Source: BACL27 sp964203235 (GTDB lineage: Bacteria; Actinomycetota; Acidimicrobiia; Acidimicrobiales; Ilumatobacteraceae). Taken from it: 64,000 bases of DNA. The notes under the pieces were generated by a model, which worked only from the letters and a program-made list of their open reading frames with translations, was not told where the DNA came from and did not search any database. Positions 25,702 through 33,521 of this stretch are shown piece after piece; positions within the stretch are counted from its first letter, which is position 1, and every line of letters begins with the position of its first letter. The position numbers and the translations under genes were made by a program. Where the stretch lies: assembly GCA_964203235.1 (NCBI GenBank), contig CAXNLE010000002.1, positions 496,001-560,000 of the forward strand, in the 5' to 3' direction.

Positions 25702-25938
25702 TCAGCTGCCAAATCCCATCTTGCGGTCACCGTTTGGCGCACCAAATTCGACAAAAGCAATCTTTGCAGATGGAATTGCAGTTTCTTTGCCGCGCTTGTC
25801 AGTCAGCCAAAGAACTGCAGACTTGCCTTCAAGCGCTGCTTCAACAGCGGCGCGAATTTTGGCATGGACACTTTCGTCGTCTGCCATTTCAAGAGAAATT
25901 TCTCGTGGGGCTTGGGTCACGCCAATTCGAATATCCAC
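25702..25938 (-). CDS. DUF3107 family protein
   Basis: A 78-residue protein, MDIRIGVTQAPREISLEMAD, then VWLTDKRGKETAIPSAKIA-type strands (written here as LWLTDKRGKETAIPSAKIA) and FVEFGAPNGDRKMGFGS, matching the small actinobacterial DUF3107 family. The start is GTG 25938 with AAAGAAG upstream. Function unknown. It heads the operon with the two ArsA-like ATPases. Confidence 0.87.
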   Translation of the reverse strand: MDIRIGVTQAPREISLEMADDESVHAKIRAAVEAALEGKSAVLWLTDKRGKETAIPSAKIAFVEFGAPNGDRKMGFGS

Positions 25939-26038
25939 TTTGTACTTCTTTCGTTGAATTTTTATGTTGTGGTTTTTTTACTATTTTATTACTATCTCTT
26001 TAATACTGATCACACTAGGTGCAAGAGCGGTTAACTGA

Positions 26039-27187
26039 CTAGTTCACTTTGAGCGCAGCGCTGAAAACTTTCTTTGGTTTCATGTCTTCGGCAATTCGCT
26101 TGGCAAGTTGCGCAAAAATAAGACCAACTTCAGATTCTGGTGCAATTGCCGAAATTGGTCGACCTGTGTCGCCACCTTCACGAAGTTCTTCAAGAAGTGG
26201 AATTTGAGCCAGCAACGGAACCTTTAATTCATCAGCCAGCAATTGCCCACCACCTGAGCCAAACAGTTCGTAGCGCTTTTTATCCTCGCCAATAAACCAC
26301 GACATGTTTTCAATGATTCCGCGCACAGGAAGATTTACTTTCACCGCCATCGCTGCCGAGAGTCGTGCAACTTTTTGGGCAGCCAACTGCGGCGTAGTAA
26401 CGACAAGAACTTCTGCTCGCGGCAGATATTGACTAAGACTCAACGCGATGTCACCAGTACCTGGCGGCATGTCGATCAGCAAGAAATCAGGTTCATCCCA
26501 ATAAACATCTGTGAGAAATTGTTCGAGTGCTTTGTGCAACATTGGCCCGCGCCATACAACTGCCTGACCTTCAGGAACAAAATATCCAATTGAGATGCAG
26601 CGCACACCCCACGCTTCTGGTGGCAACAACATATTGTCGATAACAACTGGATCACGATCAGTGCCAAGCATTCGCGGAATCGAATACCCGTAGATATCGG
26701 CATCGACGACGCCAACTTTATAACCAGCAGTCGCCAGTGCGACCGCGAGATTTGTAGTGACACTACTTTTACCAACACCACCTTTGCCCGAAGAAATTAA
26801 AATTGGGCGGGTCTTCGAGCCTGGTTGCGCAAACGAAATCTTTCGACCTTCTGAATGCCCTTGCGCCGGTGTGCTGCCCGCGGTCGCTGCTGGGTCACCG
26901 TGCACAAGTTCGCGCACTTTGGCTCGCTCTGCATCTGTCATCACACCAAAGTTCAATGCAACATCTTTTACTCCATCAAGGGCGCGCAATGCCGTGTTGA
27001 CTCTCTGTTGAATTTCGTTTCGAAGCGGACAACCTGAAATAGTCAACACAACGGTTAGCGAAACGGCACCTGACGAATTTATTTCAACATCGCGCACCAT
27101 ACCCAAATCAACAATCGATCGATGCAGTTCTGGGTCTTGCACTGGTCGCAGCGAATCAATTAATTGTTCAATACTTGGCAAAGACAT
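26039..27187 (-). CDS. Mrp/NBP35-type ATPase (ApbC-like) lacking the usual CxxC
   Basis: About 382 residues: an N-terminal MIP18/DUF59 domain (IEQLIDSLRPVQDPELHRSI, 1-90) and a P-loop NTPase with ILISSGKGGVGKSSVTTNLA and PDFLLIDMPPGTGDIALSLS. These proteins carry [4Fe-4S] clusters to targets. The dimer-bridging CPxC that normally follows GIIENMS is missing: the sequence there is MSWFIGEDKKRYELFGSGGG. I chose ATG 27187 (MSLPSIEQ); TTG 27208 is in frame upstream. It is divergent from a SufR-like regulator across a perfect palindrome. Confidence 0.9.
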   Translation of the reverse strand: MSLPSIEQLIDSLRPVQDPELHRSIVDLGMVRDVEINSSGAVSLTVVLTISGCPLRNEIQQRVNTALRALDGVKDVALNFGVMTDAERAKVRELVHGDPAATAGSTPAQGHSEGRKISFAQPGSKTRPILISSGKGGVGKSSVTTNLAVALATAGYKVGVVDADIYGYSIPRMLGTDRDPVVIDNMLLPPEAWGVRCISIGYFVPEGQAVVWRGPMLHKALEQFLTDVYWDEPDFLLIDMPPGTGDIALSLSQYLPRAEVLVVTTPQLAAQKVARLSAAMAVKVNLPVRGIIENMSWFIGEDKKRYELFGSGGGQLLADELKVPLLAQIPLLEELREGGDTGRPISAIAPESEVGLIFAQLAKRIAEDMKPKKVFSAALKVN

Positions 27188-27219
27188 AGTGGGTTTGGTT
27201 CCGATCAATTCAACCTTAA

Positions 27220-27238
27220 AGTGTTAATAATTAACACT
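27220..27238. promoter_or_regulatory. perfect 19-bp palindrome, probable operator of the SufR-like regulator
   Basis: AGTGTTAAT-A-ATTAACACT is a perfect inverted repeat with 9-bp arms. It lies 33 bp upstream of the Mrp ATG (27187) and 24 bp upstream of the regulator's GTG (27263), just before the regulator's -10-like TAGAAT (27250-27255). It could control both genes. Confidence 0.75.
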
Positions 27239-27249
27239 ACGAGCATAGG

Positions 27250-27255
27250 TAGAAT
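27250..27255 (+). promoter_or_regulatory. -10 box TAGAAT for leaderless regulator gene
   Basis: TAGAAT ends 7 bp before the GTG start at 27263, with no Shine-Dalgarno between. The palindromic operator covers the expected -35 region. Confidence 0.55.
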
Positions 27256-27262
27256 ACCCGTC

Positions 27263-28000
27263 GTGGCTATTAAACCGCCGAGCGCAACTAAAGAACTTAA
27301 TAATGGTGATTTCACTACGACCGTGTCGGCAATCACATCTGCCTTCGGTGACCCAACGCGTCGAGCAATATATTTATTCACTCGTGAAACTGAAAACGGT
27401 GTTACTACAAGCGAAGTTGCCGAGAAATTCGAACTTCACCCAAACGTCGCCCGACACCACTTAGACAAACTTGCAGCCGGTGGGTATCTCGAAGTTGAGG
27501 TCTCTCGCAATGATGGAGCAGGAGCAGGTCGACCTTCAAAGCACTATCGAGCGACTAATCCAAACCAGACTTTAGAGTTTCCAGTTCGTAGCGACGACCT
27601 TGTGCTTTCACTTTTAGGTAAAGCGTTGACTTTGCTTACACCTCAGGCGGCAACTGTGATGGCAGAAGAAGTTGGCCAGCAATACGGTCGAGCGATGGCA
27701 ACAAGTTTGACAGGCTACGACATCACTACGACTCAGAGATCTTTACGGTCTGCAATGCAGGCTGTGGCGGATGCATTAACCGCGCACGGCTTTGCTGCTC
27801 ACACCGATCAGCGCAACAATCAATTACGAATTGTAAATAATCATTGCCCGTTCGGCGAACTCGCAATTGAGCATCCTGTTATTTGTGCAGTTGATCGTGG
27901 CATGGTCAAAGGAATGTTGACTGCTTTGTATGGCGACACGAATCCTGAATTGTCATCATCGTTGCCGATGGGTGACACTTTTTGTGCGACAACTATTTAA
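27263..28000 (+). CDS. ArsR/SufR-like winged-helix regulator with C-terminal cysteine cluster
   Basis: A 245-residue regulator starting at GTG 27263. The N-terminal winged helix (SAFGDPTRRAIYLFTRETEN, then TSEVAEKFELHPNVARHHLD) is of the DeoR/ArsR-like type seen in SufR. The C-terminal domain contains three cysteines, in NNHCPFGELAIEHPVICAVD and GDTFCATTI, spaced as in SufR-type Fe-S sensors. I infer a repressor that senses Fe-S status through a bound cluster and controls the divergent Mrp-type Fe-S carrier and itself through the palindrome at 27220-27238. No suf genes are in the window. Confidence 0.8.
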   Translation: MAIKPPSATKELNNGDFTTTVSAITSAFGDPTRRAIYLFTRETENGVTTSEVAEKFELHPNVARHHLDKLAAGGYLEVEVSRNDGAGAGRPSKHYRATNPNQTLEFPVRSDDLVLSLLGKALTLLTPQAATVMAEEVGQQYGRAMATSLTGYDITTTQRSLRSAMQAVADALTAHGFAAHTDQRNNQLRIVNNHCPFGELAIEHPVICAVDRGMVKGMLTALYGDTNPELSSSLPMGDTFCATTI

Positions 28001-28015
28001 CTAGAAACTAAAAAT

Positions 28016-28627
28016 CTAGTCGCCCCAAAATCGCTGTTCTAAAAACGGATCACCGTACATGTGGTATCCGTTTTGCTCCCAGAAACCAGGAGCATCAGCA
28101 TCACAAAGTTCAAGGCGACGCAACCACTTTGGTGATTTCCAAAAGTACAACTGTGGAACTAATAATCGAACGGGGCCACCGTGAATCGGCTCGATGTCTT
28201 CGCCTTCATACTGATATACGACCAATGAATCGTCACGCATTAAGTCGGCTAGTGGCACGTTGGCGGTGTAGCCATACTCTGCATGACCCATCACGTGCGT
28301 CGCATTATTTGAAATCTTTGCTCTCTCAAATAAATCGCGAACACGCACCCCGGCCCAGACCATGTCGAACTTTGACCATTTAGTTACGCAATGAATATCC
28401 GTTTTGATTTCTGTTGCAGGCAATGCTCGTAGTTCGTCTAGCGACAAAGTAAACGGCTCGCCAACCAAACCATCAATTGTCAAACTCCACTCGCCTGGTT
28501 TATAAGTTGGCACATCACCAACATGAAGAACAGGAAACCGATCAGTTAAATACTGCCCAGGTGGAAGCCGAGATTCATCAAAACCTTTTGCGGCTAATTC
28601 GTCACGATTTCGATCAAAAAATCCCAT
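28016..28627 (-). CDS. sulfite-oxidase-fold molybdopterin-dependent oxidoreductase
   Basis: A 203-residue SUOX-fold protein when started at ATG 28627 (MGFFDRNRDELAAKGFDES); an upstream in-frame TTG at 28669 is less typical. It has PPGQYLTDRFPVLHVGDVP, the Mo-ligating Cys in TDIHCVTKWSKFDMVWAGV, and the C-terminal PVRLLVPQLYFWKSPKWL. No signal peptide, heme or dimerisation domain, so it is a short cytoplasmic YedY-like type. The substrate is unknown. Its 3' end meets the SufR-like gene's end within an ACTAGA-n9-TCTAGT dyad (27998-28018). Confidence 0.87.
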   Translation of the reverse strand: MGFFDRNRDELAAKGFDESRLPPGQYLTDRFPVLHVGDVPTYKPGEWSLTIDGLVGEPFTLSLDELRALPATEIKTDIHCVTKWSKFDMVWAGVRVRDLFERAKISNNATHVMGHAEYGYTANVPLADLMRDDSLVVYQYEGEDIEPIHGGPVRLLVPQLYFWKSPKWLRRLELCDADAPGFWEQNGYHMYGDPFLEQRFWGD

Positions 28628-28693
28628 ACGGTAATTGTGCCCTAAATGTTCTGGCAATGCATTAATCAAAGATTTTTAGGATAACTTTTCGCG

Positions 28694-29152
28694 GTGACTC
28701 TTTACATAGTGCGCCATGCCAAAGCCGGAAAGCGAAGCGAATGGGATGGCCCAGACACCCTGCGACCCCTAAGCGACAAAGGTTGGCAGCAGGCGCACGC
28801 AATTGCAGAAAAACTAGTTGATCTTAAGCCAAGCGCTTTAATTTCGAGTCCGGCTATTAGATGTATGCAAACTCTCGAGCCTCTAAGCGAAGCAACGAAA
28901 ATTAAAATTGTTGCTGACGAAAGATTATTTGAGAATGGTGATGTTGCCAAGATGATTGAACTTCTTGAAGATGCGCAAGATTCGACAGTGATCTCAAGTC
29001 ATGGTGACATGATTCCTGAGGCAATTAAAATTTTGCAACGACGCGGTATGGAAATCGGCTCAAAACCAGATTGGCGCAAAGCCGCGGTATGGGTACTCGA
29101 GCGCACAAAAAACGGCTTCAAATCTGCCTTTGTTATGGCGCCGCCGCAGTAA
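28694..29152 (+). CDS. sixA: SixA-type phosphohistidine phosphatase
   Basis: A 152-residue RHG-family phosphatase beginning TLYIVRHAKAGKRSEWDGPD, with LRPLSDKGWQQAHAIAEKL, SSPAIRCMQTLEPL, and the second catalytic His in VISSHGDMIPE. SixA enzymes dephosphorylate phosphohistidine on phosphotransfer proteins; actinobacterial members may act on other substrates. The start is GTG 28694, with TAACTT (28682-28687) 6 bp upstream and no Shine-Dalgarno. Confidence 0.9.
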   Translation: MTLYIVRHAKAGKRSEWDGPDTLRPLSDKGWQQAHAIAEKLVDLKPSALISSPAIRCMQTLEPLSEATKIKIVADERLFENGDVAKMIELLEDAQDSTVISSHGDMIPEAIKILQRRGMEIGSKPDWRKAAVWVLERTKNGFKSAFVMAPPQ

Positions 29153-29186
29153 TGGCGCCGCCACAGTGATAGCGCCGCCACTGTAA
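29136..29186. repeat. three tandem 17-bp units at a convergent junction
   Basis: TGGCGCCGCCGCAGTAA (29136-29152), TGGCGCCGCCACAGTGA (29153-29169) and TAGCGCCGCCACTGTAA (29170-29186) are consecutive. Each unit ends in a stop triplet, the first being the real sixA stop. ACAGTG...CACTGT in units 2-3 can pair, so the array may also form a GC-rich hairpin. Confidence 0.85.
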
Positions 29187-29194
29187 TACTTAGC

Positions 29195-29941
29195 TCAACC
29201 CGCAATCGCTGCGTCAACTTCGGCGATGATTGATTCAACAAAACTTTTTACCTCTGCTGGCGGATTTTGCGATTCACAAATTGTTAGTTGCTCGCGAGAG
29301 CCGATGGCATCACCTGCCAGGCGAAACCGAATAATGCCAAGAAAGCAATGCGCGTCTGGATAATTGGCATCAATTTTTATCGCTCGCTCGAGATCACTTG
29401 ATGCGGATAAAAATGCAAGTTGTTTGATTTCGCTACCAGCATCACGAGCAATGAGTGCGAGTAACCACGCGCGATATGTGAGTGCCTCAACATTGTCTGG
29501 GTCTAAACCAAGTACCTGTGAATACAACTCAATTGCTGCTTGTGGATCAACAAAATTTGTGGCTCTGGCCCGCGACAATAATGATGCGGTTGAGTCTTCA
29601 ATACCGCCAGATAACGACTGACCAGACAGTCGCTGACCCGACTGCTGCGCGACTAACCAGCCTGCGCCAGTCGCAACTATCAATACCAGCAACAGTGTGA
29701 TCACTTTTTGACGAGCTCTCTTAGTCGTCTTGGAGTTCTCACTATTTGAGCTAGTCGGTTCTGGTGATGCAATCTCTTTTATAACTTGTGCCGTGCGGGC
29801 AACATAATCTGATCGCAGAGAATTGTAATCGTCAAGATCTAAATCACCAGCTTTAAATTCGGCGTCTAGATCGCGCAATGACTTCAGTAAAAATTTTCGC
29901 TGATCTACGAGACTTTCAATGTTCGCATCTGATTTATCCAC
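29195..29941 (-). CDS. ccmI: CcmI-like TPR membrane protein of cytochrome c maturation
   Basis: A 248-residue protein. The N-terminus is a coiled helix (VDQRKFLLKSLRDLDAEFKA and so on) like that of CcmI/CcmH C-terminal proteins, followed by one membrane helix (KVITLLLVLIVATGAGWLVA) and TPR repeats (SQVLGLDPDNVEALTYRAWL, SDLERAIKIDANYPDAHCFL). CcmI chaperones apocytochrome c to the haem ligation complex. It is the last gene of the ccm operon, 5 bp after ccmH. Confidence 0.83.
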   Translation of the reverse strand: MDKSDANIESLVDQRKFLLKSLRDLDAEFKAGDLDLDDYNSLRSDYVARTAQVIKEIASPEPTSSNSENSKTTKRARQKVITLLLVLIVATGAGWLVAQQSGQRLSGQSLSGGIEDSTASLLSRARATNFVDPQAAIELYSQVLGLDPDNVEALTYRAWLLALIARDAGSEIKQLAFLSASSDLERAIKIDANYPDAHCFLGIIRFRLAGDAIGSREQLTICESQNPPAEVKSFVESIIAEVDAAIAG

Positions 29942-29946
29942 GACAA

Positions 29947-30426
29947 TTAACTTTCGTCGCCGACTCGCGTTGACTCGGCGAGAGCATTTTTGACCAGCGC
30001 CTCATCAGCGACGCTTGGCGCACCAGGCGTGCGACGACCCCAACGAGCAAATGCGCTGACCAATAGCGACAACGCAATAATTAAAACTGCTGCCGGCAGC
30101 GACCAAACCAATGAATCAAGACCCGTCGATCGCGGAACCAATAAAACTTCACTGCCAAAACGTTGCTCGATATAGCTGATGATTTCGTCGTCGGTGCGAA
30201 TGCCAGCACCAACTTGCCGAGCAACTTCGGTGCGAATTGCCTCGGCGGCAGAGGCACGCGATACAAAAACACTCTCACCCGAACACGTTGGACACGCCAA
30301 ATGCGATGTAACCAAATCAATGCGATCTTGCTGAGTCTGCGGCCCACCAGAGCGAGTCGCGCCAAACGCCAAGAGCACGCTTACCAGCAAAAACATTGCT
30401 AACCAAATAGATTTTCTTGTTTTCAT
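29947..30426 (-). CDS. ccmH: cytochrome c maturation protein CcmH
   Basis: A 159-residue thiol protein: signal/anchor helix (WLAMFLLVSVLLAFGATRSG), then the CcmH motif LVTSHLACPTCSGESVFVSR with its CxxC, GIRTDDEIISYIEQRFGSEV, and a C-terminal membrane helix (LVWSLPAAVLIIALSLLVSA). It keeps the apocytochrome CXXCH thiols reduced for haem attachment. It overlaps ccmG by ATGA. Confidence 0.93.
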   Translation of the reverse strand: MKTRKSIWLAMFLLVSVLLAFGATRSGGPQTQQDRIDLVTSHLACPTCSGESVFVSRASAAEAIRTEVARQVGAGIRTDDEIISYIEQRFGSEVLLVPRSTGLDSLVWSLPAAVLIIALSLLVSAFARWGRRTPGAPSVADEALVKNALAESTRVGDES

Positions 30427-30974
30427 GATGTGAACTCTTCGCGCAATTTATCTAGTTGCGCTTCAAGCAAACCTTCACTCAACTCACCCGTAACTCTGAT
30501 TCGCACTAACCCGTTTGGGTCAATAACCCAAGTTTCAGGAACACGAGCAACACCAAACGCCACTGCGATTGCACCGTTTTCATCTTTTAACTTCGCCCAA
30601 TCACCGCCATTTTTTGTAAAGAAATTTCGCACAGCATCATCACTGTCGTCATTTACAACCGTGTACAGCTCGGCGCCGTTATCACTAGTCGCTTCGCGTT
30701 TTGCAAAATCAACTAGCAAATCGTGCTCATTGATGCACGGAACACAAGTTGAATTAAAAAAATTGAAAACAACCCATGAGCCCTTACGCCGCTGAAGATC
30801 AAACGGCTGATCATCAATTGTCGCAGTAACAATTGCCGGCGCCGGTTGACCAAGAAGTGGCGAACGTGCAACTTGGCCATCGCTTGGTTTAGAAACAATT
30901 AAAACCCAAAGTAACGACACAAGAACAAGCGCAACAACACTCGACACGATCTTGACGAGATATTTAGAACCCAT
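30423..30974 (-). CDS. ccmG: cytochrome c biogenesis thioredoxin CcmG/DsbE
   Basis: A 183-residue membrane-anchored thioredoxin: anchor VSSVVALVLVSLLWVLIV, LLGQPAPAIVTATIDDQP, active site FFNSTCVPCINEHDLL (CxxC), and the cis-Pro region ARVPETWVIDPNGLVR. It supplies reductant to CcmH and apocytochrome. I start at ATG 30974 (MGSKYLVK) since longer in-frame versions extend into ccmF and lack any signal logic. It lies 8 bp after ccmF. Confidence 0.92.
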   Translation of the reverse strand: MGSKYLVKIVSSVVALVLVSLLWVLIVSKPSDGQVARSPLLGQPAPAIVTATIDDQPFDLQRRKGSWVVFNFFNSTCVPCINEHDLLVDFAKREATSDNGAELYTVVNDDSDDAVRNFFTKNGGDWAKLKDENGAIAVAFGVARVPETWVIDPNGLVRIRVTGELSEGLLEAQLDKLREEFTS

Positions 30975-30982
30975 AATAAATT

Positions 30983-32950
30983 TTAGATTTTCTCGGCAAC
31001 TAAAACCGGTGCACTCGTTGCGTCGGTCGGACGGCGCCGACGACCAGGAAACGCCGCAAGAAAAGTGCCAACGGCCATCAACATTGTGCCAATCCATAAC
31101 CATGTGATCATTGGCTTAATGAACACTTTGATACGTGCTGTGTTCGAATCTTGGCGAACAGGTGGCTCAAGTGTCAAATAGATATCACTTGTTAGTGAAG
31201 CCTTCACAGAAGGTGTGCCGACATTCATCCCGATGCGTGTGTACTTAGTAATTGCTGGCTCGTAAGTTTTATCGCCATCAACGATTACACGCGCTTTGAC
31301 ACTCACGCTTCGATCATCGCGCACTTCAATCACATCAGTTAACTCAAAACTGTGACCAGCAAAAGTTGCAGGCACGCCTGCGACTAGCGAGAGTTCTTGA
31401 CTCTTGCTATAACTGTTTGATGCGCCAAGCGCAACGGCGATAAGAATTACACCGAGGTGCACGATCATTCCACCATTTGCACGACCCACGAGCCCACGCA
31501 AACCTTGTCGGCGTGTCGCAAGAATGACTTGACGTAATGCTGCGCCGCCCGAAACTCCGCCGAGAGTGAACGTTAATAAAGGGGCCAGACCGTAAGCGCC
31601 CAAAGCAAGACTCGCCACGAGTGCTGCGATGCCAGACCACATCGGCCAAAATAATCTTGTCTGCAAAGTTTCAGCAGATGCTTTACGCCACGGCAACACC
31701 GGGGCAATAGACATCAACGTAAGTAGTGCGATACCGATTGGCACTGTAAGTCGATCGAAAAATGGCTCACCAACAGCGATCTGGCGATTTTGCAAAGCTT
31801 CAATGATTAACGGAAACACTGTGCCAAGCAAAACAACAAACGCGAAGACTGCGAAAATAACATTATTCGCCAAGAATGCCGCCTCGCGCGACAACGGTGA
31901 GTCAATTATGCCTGGGCTACGTAGTTTGTCGCCGCGCCAGCCAATCAAAAAAACTGAAACTACTAATACGACTGCAAAGAATGAAAGAAACCACGCGCCG
32001 ATACCGCTCTCGCTAAACGCATGCACACTATTTAATACTCCCGAGCGTGTTAAGAAAGTTCCAAGAATTGTCAAGCTGAAAGTTGCAACTAGCAATGAGA
32101 TATTCCACACGCGCAACATTCCACGTCGCTCTTGCACTAGTACCGAGTGAATATATGCGGTGCCCGTTATCCACGGCAGAAGCGATGCGTTTTCAACTGG
32201 GTCCCACGCCCAAACGCCACTCCATCCAAGAACTTCATAGCTCCACCAACTACCGAGCGCAATACCAAATGTTAGAAAACCCCAGGCGAAAAGCGACCAG
32301 CGTCGCGTTGCGACTAGCCAACCCTCACCAACTCGACCTGTAACAAGTGCGGCGATTGCGAATGCAAACGGCACAGTGACACCGACATAACCGAGATACA
32401 AAATCGGTGGATGAAACATCACCAGAATGTGATTCTGCAATAACGGGTTAGGTCCTGGCCCATCTAAAACTCCTGGTGCTCCAGGCGCAAATGGATTTGC
32501 CGGAAAAAATGAAACTAAGAAAAAAAATGCCAGCACAATCATCATCACGGCCATTGCAGATGCGGCAAGTGACTCGCTGAGTCGCTTGCGCATCCAAAAA
32601 CAAACGGCCAGCGTGTAACCCGCAAGTATTAACACCCACATCAAGATTGATCCTTCGAGTGCACTCCAGACTGCCGCGAAGTTATATAAAGCCGGCGTTG
32701 ACCACGAGCCAACTTTCTGCACATATGCCAAAGAGAAGTCGCGTGTAATCATCGCGTACTCCATGACTGCGAAGGCTCCAAGCGCCGCCACGAATGCCAG
32801 TATGGCGAAACGCGAAACTAATCGGATAACTCGTGGTTCGTTAGTTCGCACACCGGTTATGGCGGCGAATGCTCCAAACACTGAGCCGATAAAACCGACG
32901 AGCAATAATGCGCGTCCGATCGTGCCGGTTATCCCTGCACTTGCGAACAC
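30983..32950 (-). CDS. ccmF: haem lyase CcmF
   Basis: A 655-residue polytopic membrane protein with about 15 helices. The haem-handling WWD domain is SWWSYEVLGWSGVWAWDPVE followed by NASLLPWITGTAYIHS; conserved periplasmic-facing His residues and LGTFLTRSGVLNSVHAFSES are present. It ligates haem delivered by holo-CcmE to apocytochromes c. It overlaps ccmE by 22 bp. Confidence 0.95.
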   Translation of the reverse strand: MFASAGITGTIGRALLLVGFIGSVFGAFAAITGVRTNEPRVIRLVSRFAILAFVAALGAFAVMEYAMITRDFSLAYVQKVGSWSTPALYNFAAVWSALEGSILMWVLILAGYTLAVCFWMRKRLSESLAASAMAVMMIVLAFFFLVSFFPANPFAPGAPGVLDGPGPNPLLQNHILVMFHPPILYLGYVGVTVPFAFAIAALVTGRVGEGWLVATRRWSLFAWGFLTFGIALGSWWSYEVLGWSGVWAWDPVENASLLPWITGTAYIHSVLVQERRGMLRVWNISLLVATFSLTILGTFLTRSGVLNSVHAFSESGIGAWFLSFFAVVLVVSVFLIGWRGDKLRSPGIIDSPLSREAAFLANNVIFAVFAFVVLLGTVFPLIIEALQNRQIAVGEPFFDRLTVPIGIALLTLMSIAPVLPWRKASAETLQTRLFWPMWSGIAALVASLALGAYGLAPLLTFTLGGVSGGAALRQVILATRRQGLRGLVGRANGGMIVHLGVILIAVALGASNSYSKSQELSLVAGVPATFAGHSFELTDVIEVRDDRSVSVKARVIVDGDKTYEPAITKYTRIGMNVGTPSVKASLTSDIYLTLEPPVRQDSNTARIKVFIKPMITWLWIGTMLMAVGTFLAAFPGRRRRPTDATSAPVLVAEKI

Positions 32951-33396
32951 GCCGCACTCCCAGGTTTCTCTAGTCGATCTTTATTTTTTGCTTCATACTC
33001 ATTTGAGTGTTTAACTTCAATTCGATTTGACTCAAGCACACCATTAATCAGTCGACCGTGAGCAACCACTGAAATACATTCTTGAAAAACTCCACCGGGG
33101 TCACCCGAATAAACCACATCCAACGATTTACCATTAAACACAAGTGTAAATTCTGTGGTGTTCTCTCTTTTTGCTAACGAGCCTTGTTCAACAGTGCCTT
33201 GCACTCGCAATCTTTTGACAGTGTCGCAACCAGAACGCACGCCAACTTCATCGACGTTGCAGTAATAATCGATTGCCGAAGAAAGAAACTGAGTAACGAT
33301 TATTGCGCCACCTACACCAACTAGCGACAACACAATAATTGGCATCAAACGACGACGCTTTGGTTGTTGAGTTTGAGGTCGAGGTGTTAGATCCAT
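32929..33396 (-). CDS. ccmE: haem chaperone CcmE
   Basis: A 155-residue protein with an N-terminal membrane anchor (LMPIIVLSLVGVGGAIIVTQ) and an OB-fold domain. The haem-binding motif reads EVKHSNEY, that is HxxxY, the classical His type and not the Cys type of some Gram-positive and archaeal CcmE proteins. Extra cysteines (YYCNVDEVGVRSGCD, QECISVV, SAACS) are not typical and may form disulfides outside the membrane. It overlaps ccmD by 10 bp. Confidence 0.9.
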   Translation of the reverse strand: MDLTPRPQTQQPKRRRLMPIIVLSLVGVGGAIIVTQFLSSAIDYYCNVDEVGVRSGCDTVKRLRVQGTVEQGSLAKRENTTEFTLVFNGKSLDVVYSGDPGGVFQECISVVAHGRLINGVLESNRIEVKHSNEYEAKNKDRLEKPGSAACSQVQG

Positions 33397-33521
33397 GGTT
33401 TGTGCTTGTCTTCAACGAGTTTCGCTGACTCTCTGGCACGACGCAAAGTAACAACTGCAAACAATAAAACCGAGCCAATTGTTAACGTATACGAAGCGAT
33501 AATGAACCCAGCGTTTTGCAT
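33387..33521 (-). CDS. ccmD: small membrane protein CcmD
   Basis: A 44-residue protein. The ATG at 33521 overlaps the ccmC stop as TAATG, and the TAA at 33387-33389 lies inside the ccmE start region. It has one hydrophobic helix (GFIIASYTLTIGSVLLFAVV) followed by a basic cytoplasmic tail RRARESAK, the exact layout of CcmD, which tethers CcmE to CcmC and the ABC complex. Position between ccmC and ccmE confirms it. Confidence 0.85.
   Translation of the reverse strand: MQNAGFIIASYTLTIGSVLLFAVVTLRRARESAKLVEDKHKPWI

Noticed and set aside
31629..32150. 173-codon plus-strand open frame inside ccmF
   Set aside because: Antisense shadow; the minus-strand frame holds the WWD domain of CcmF.
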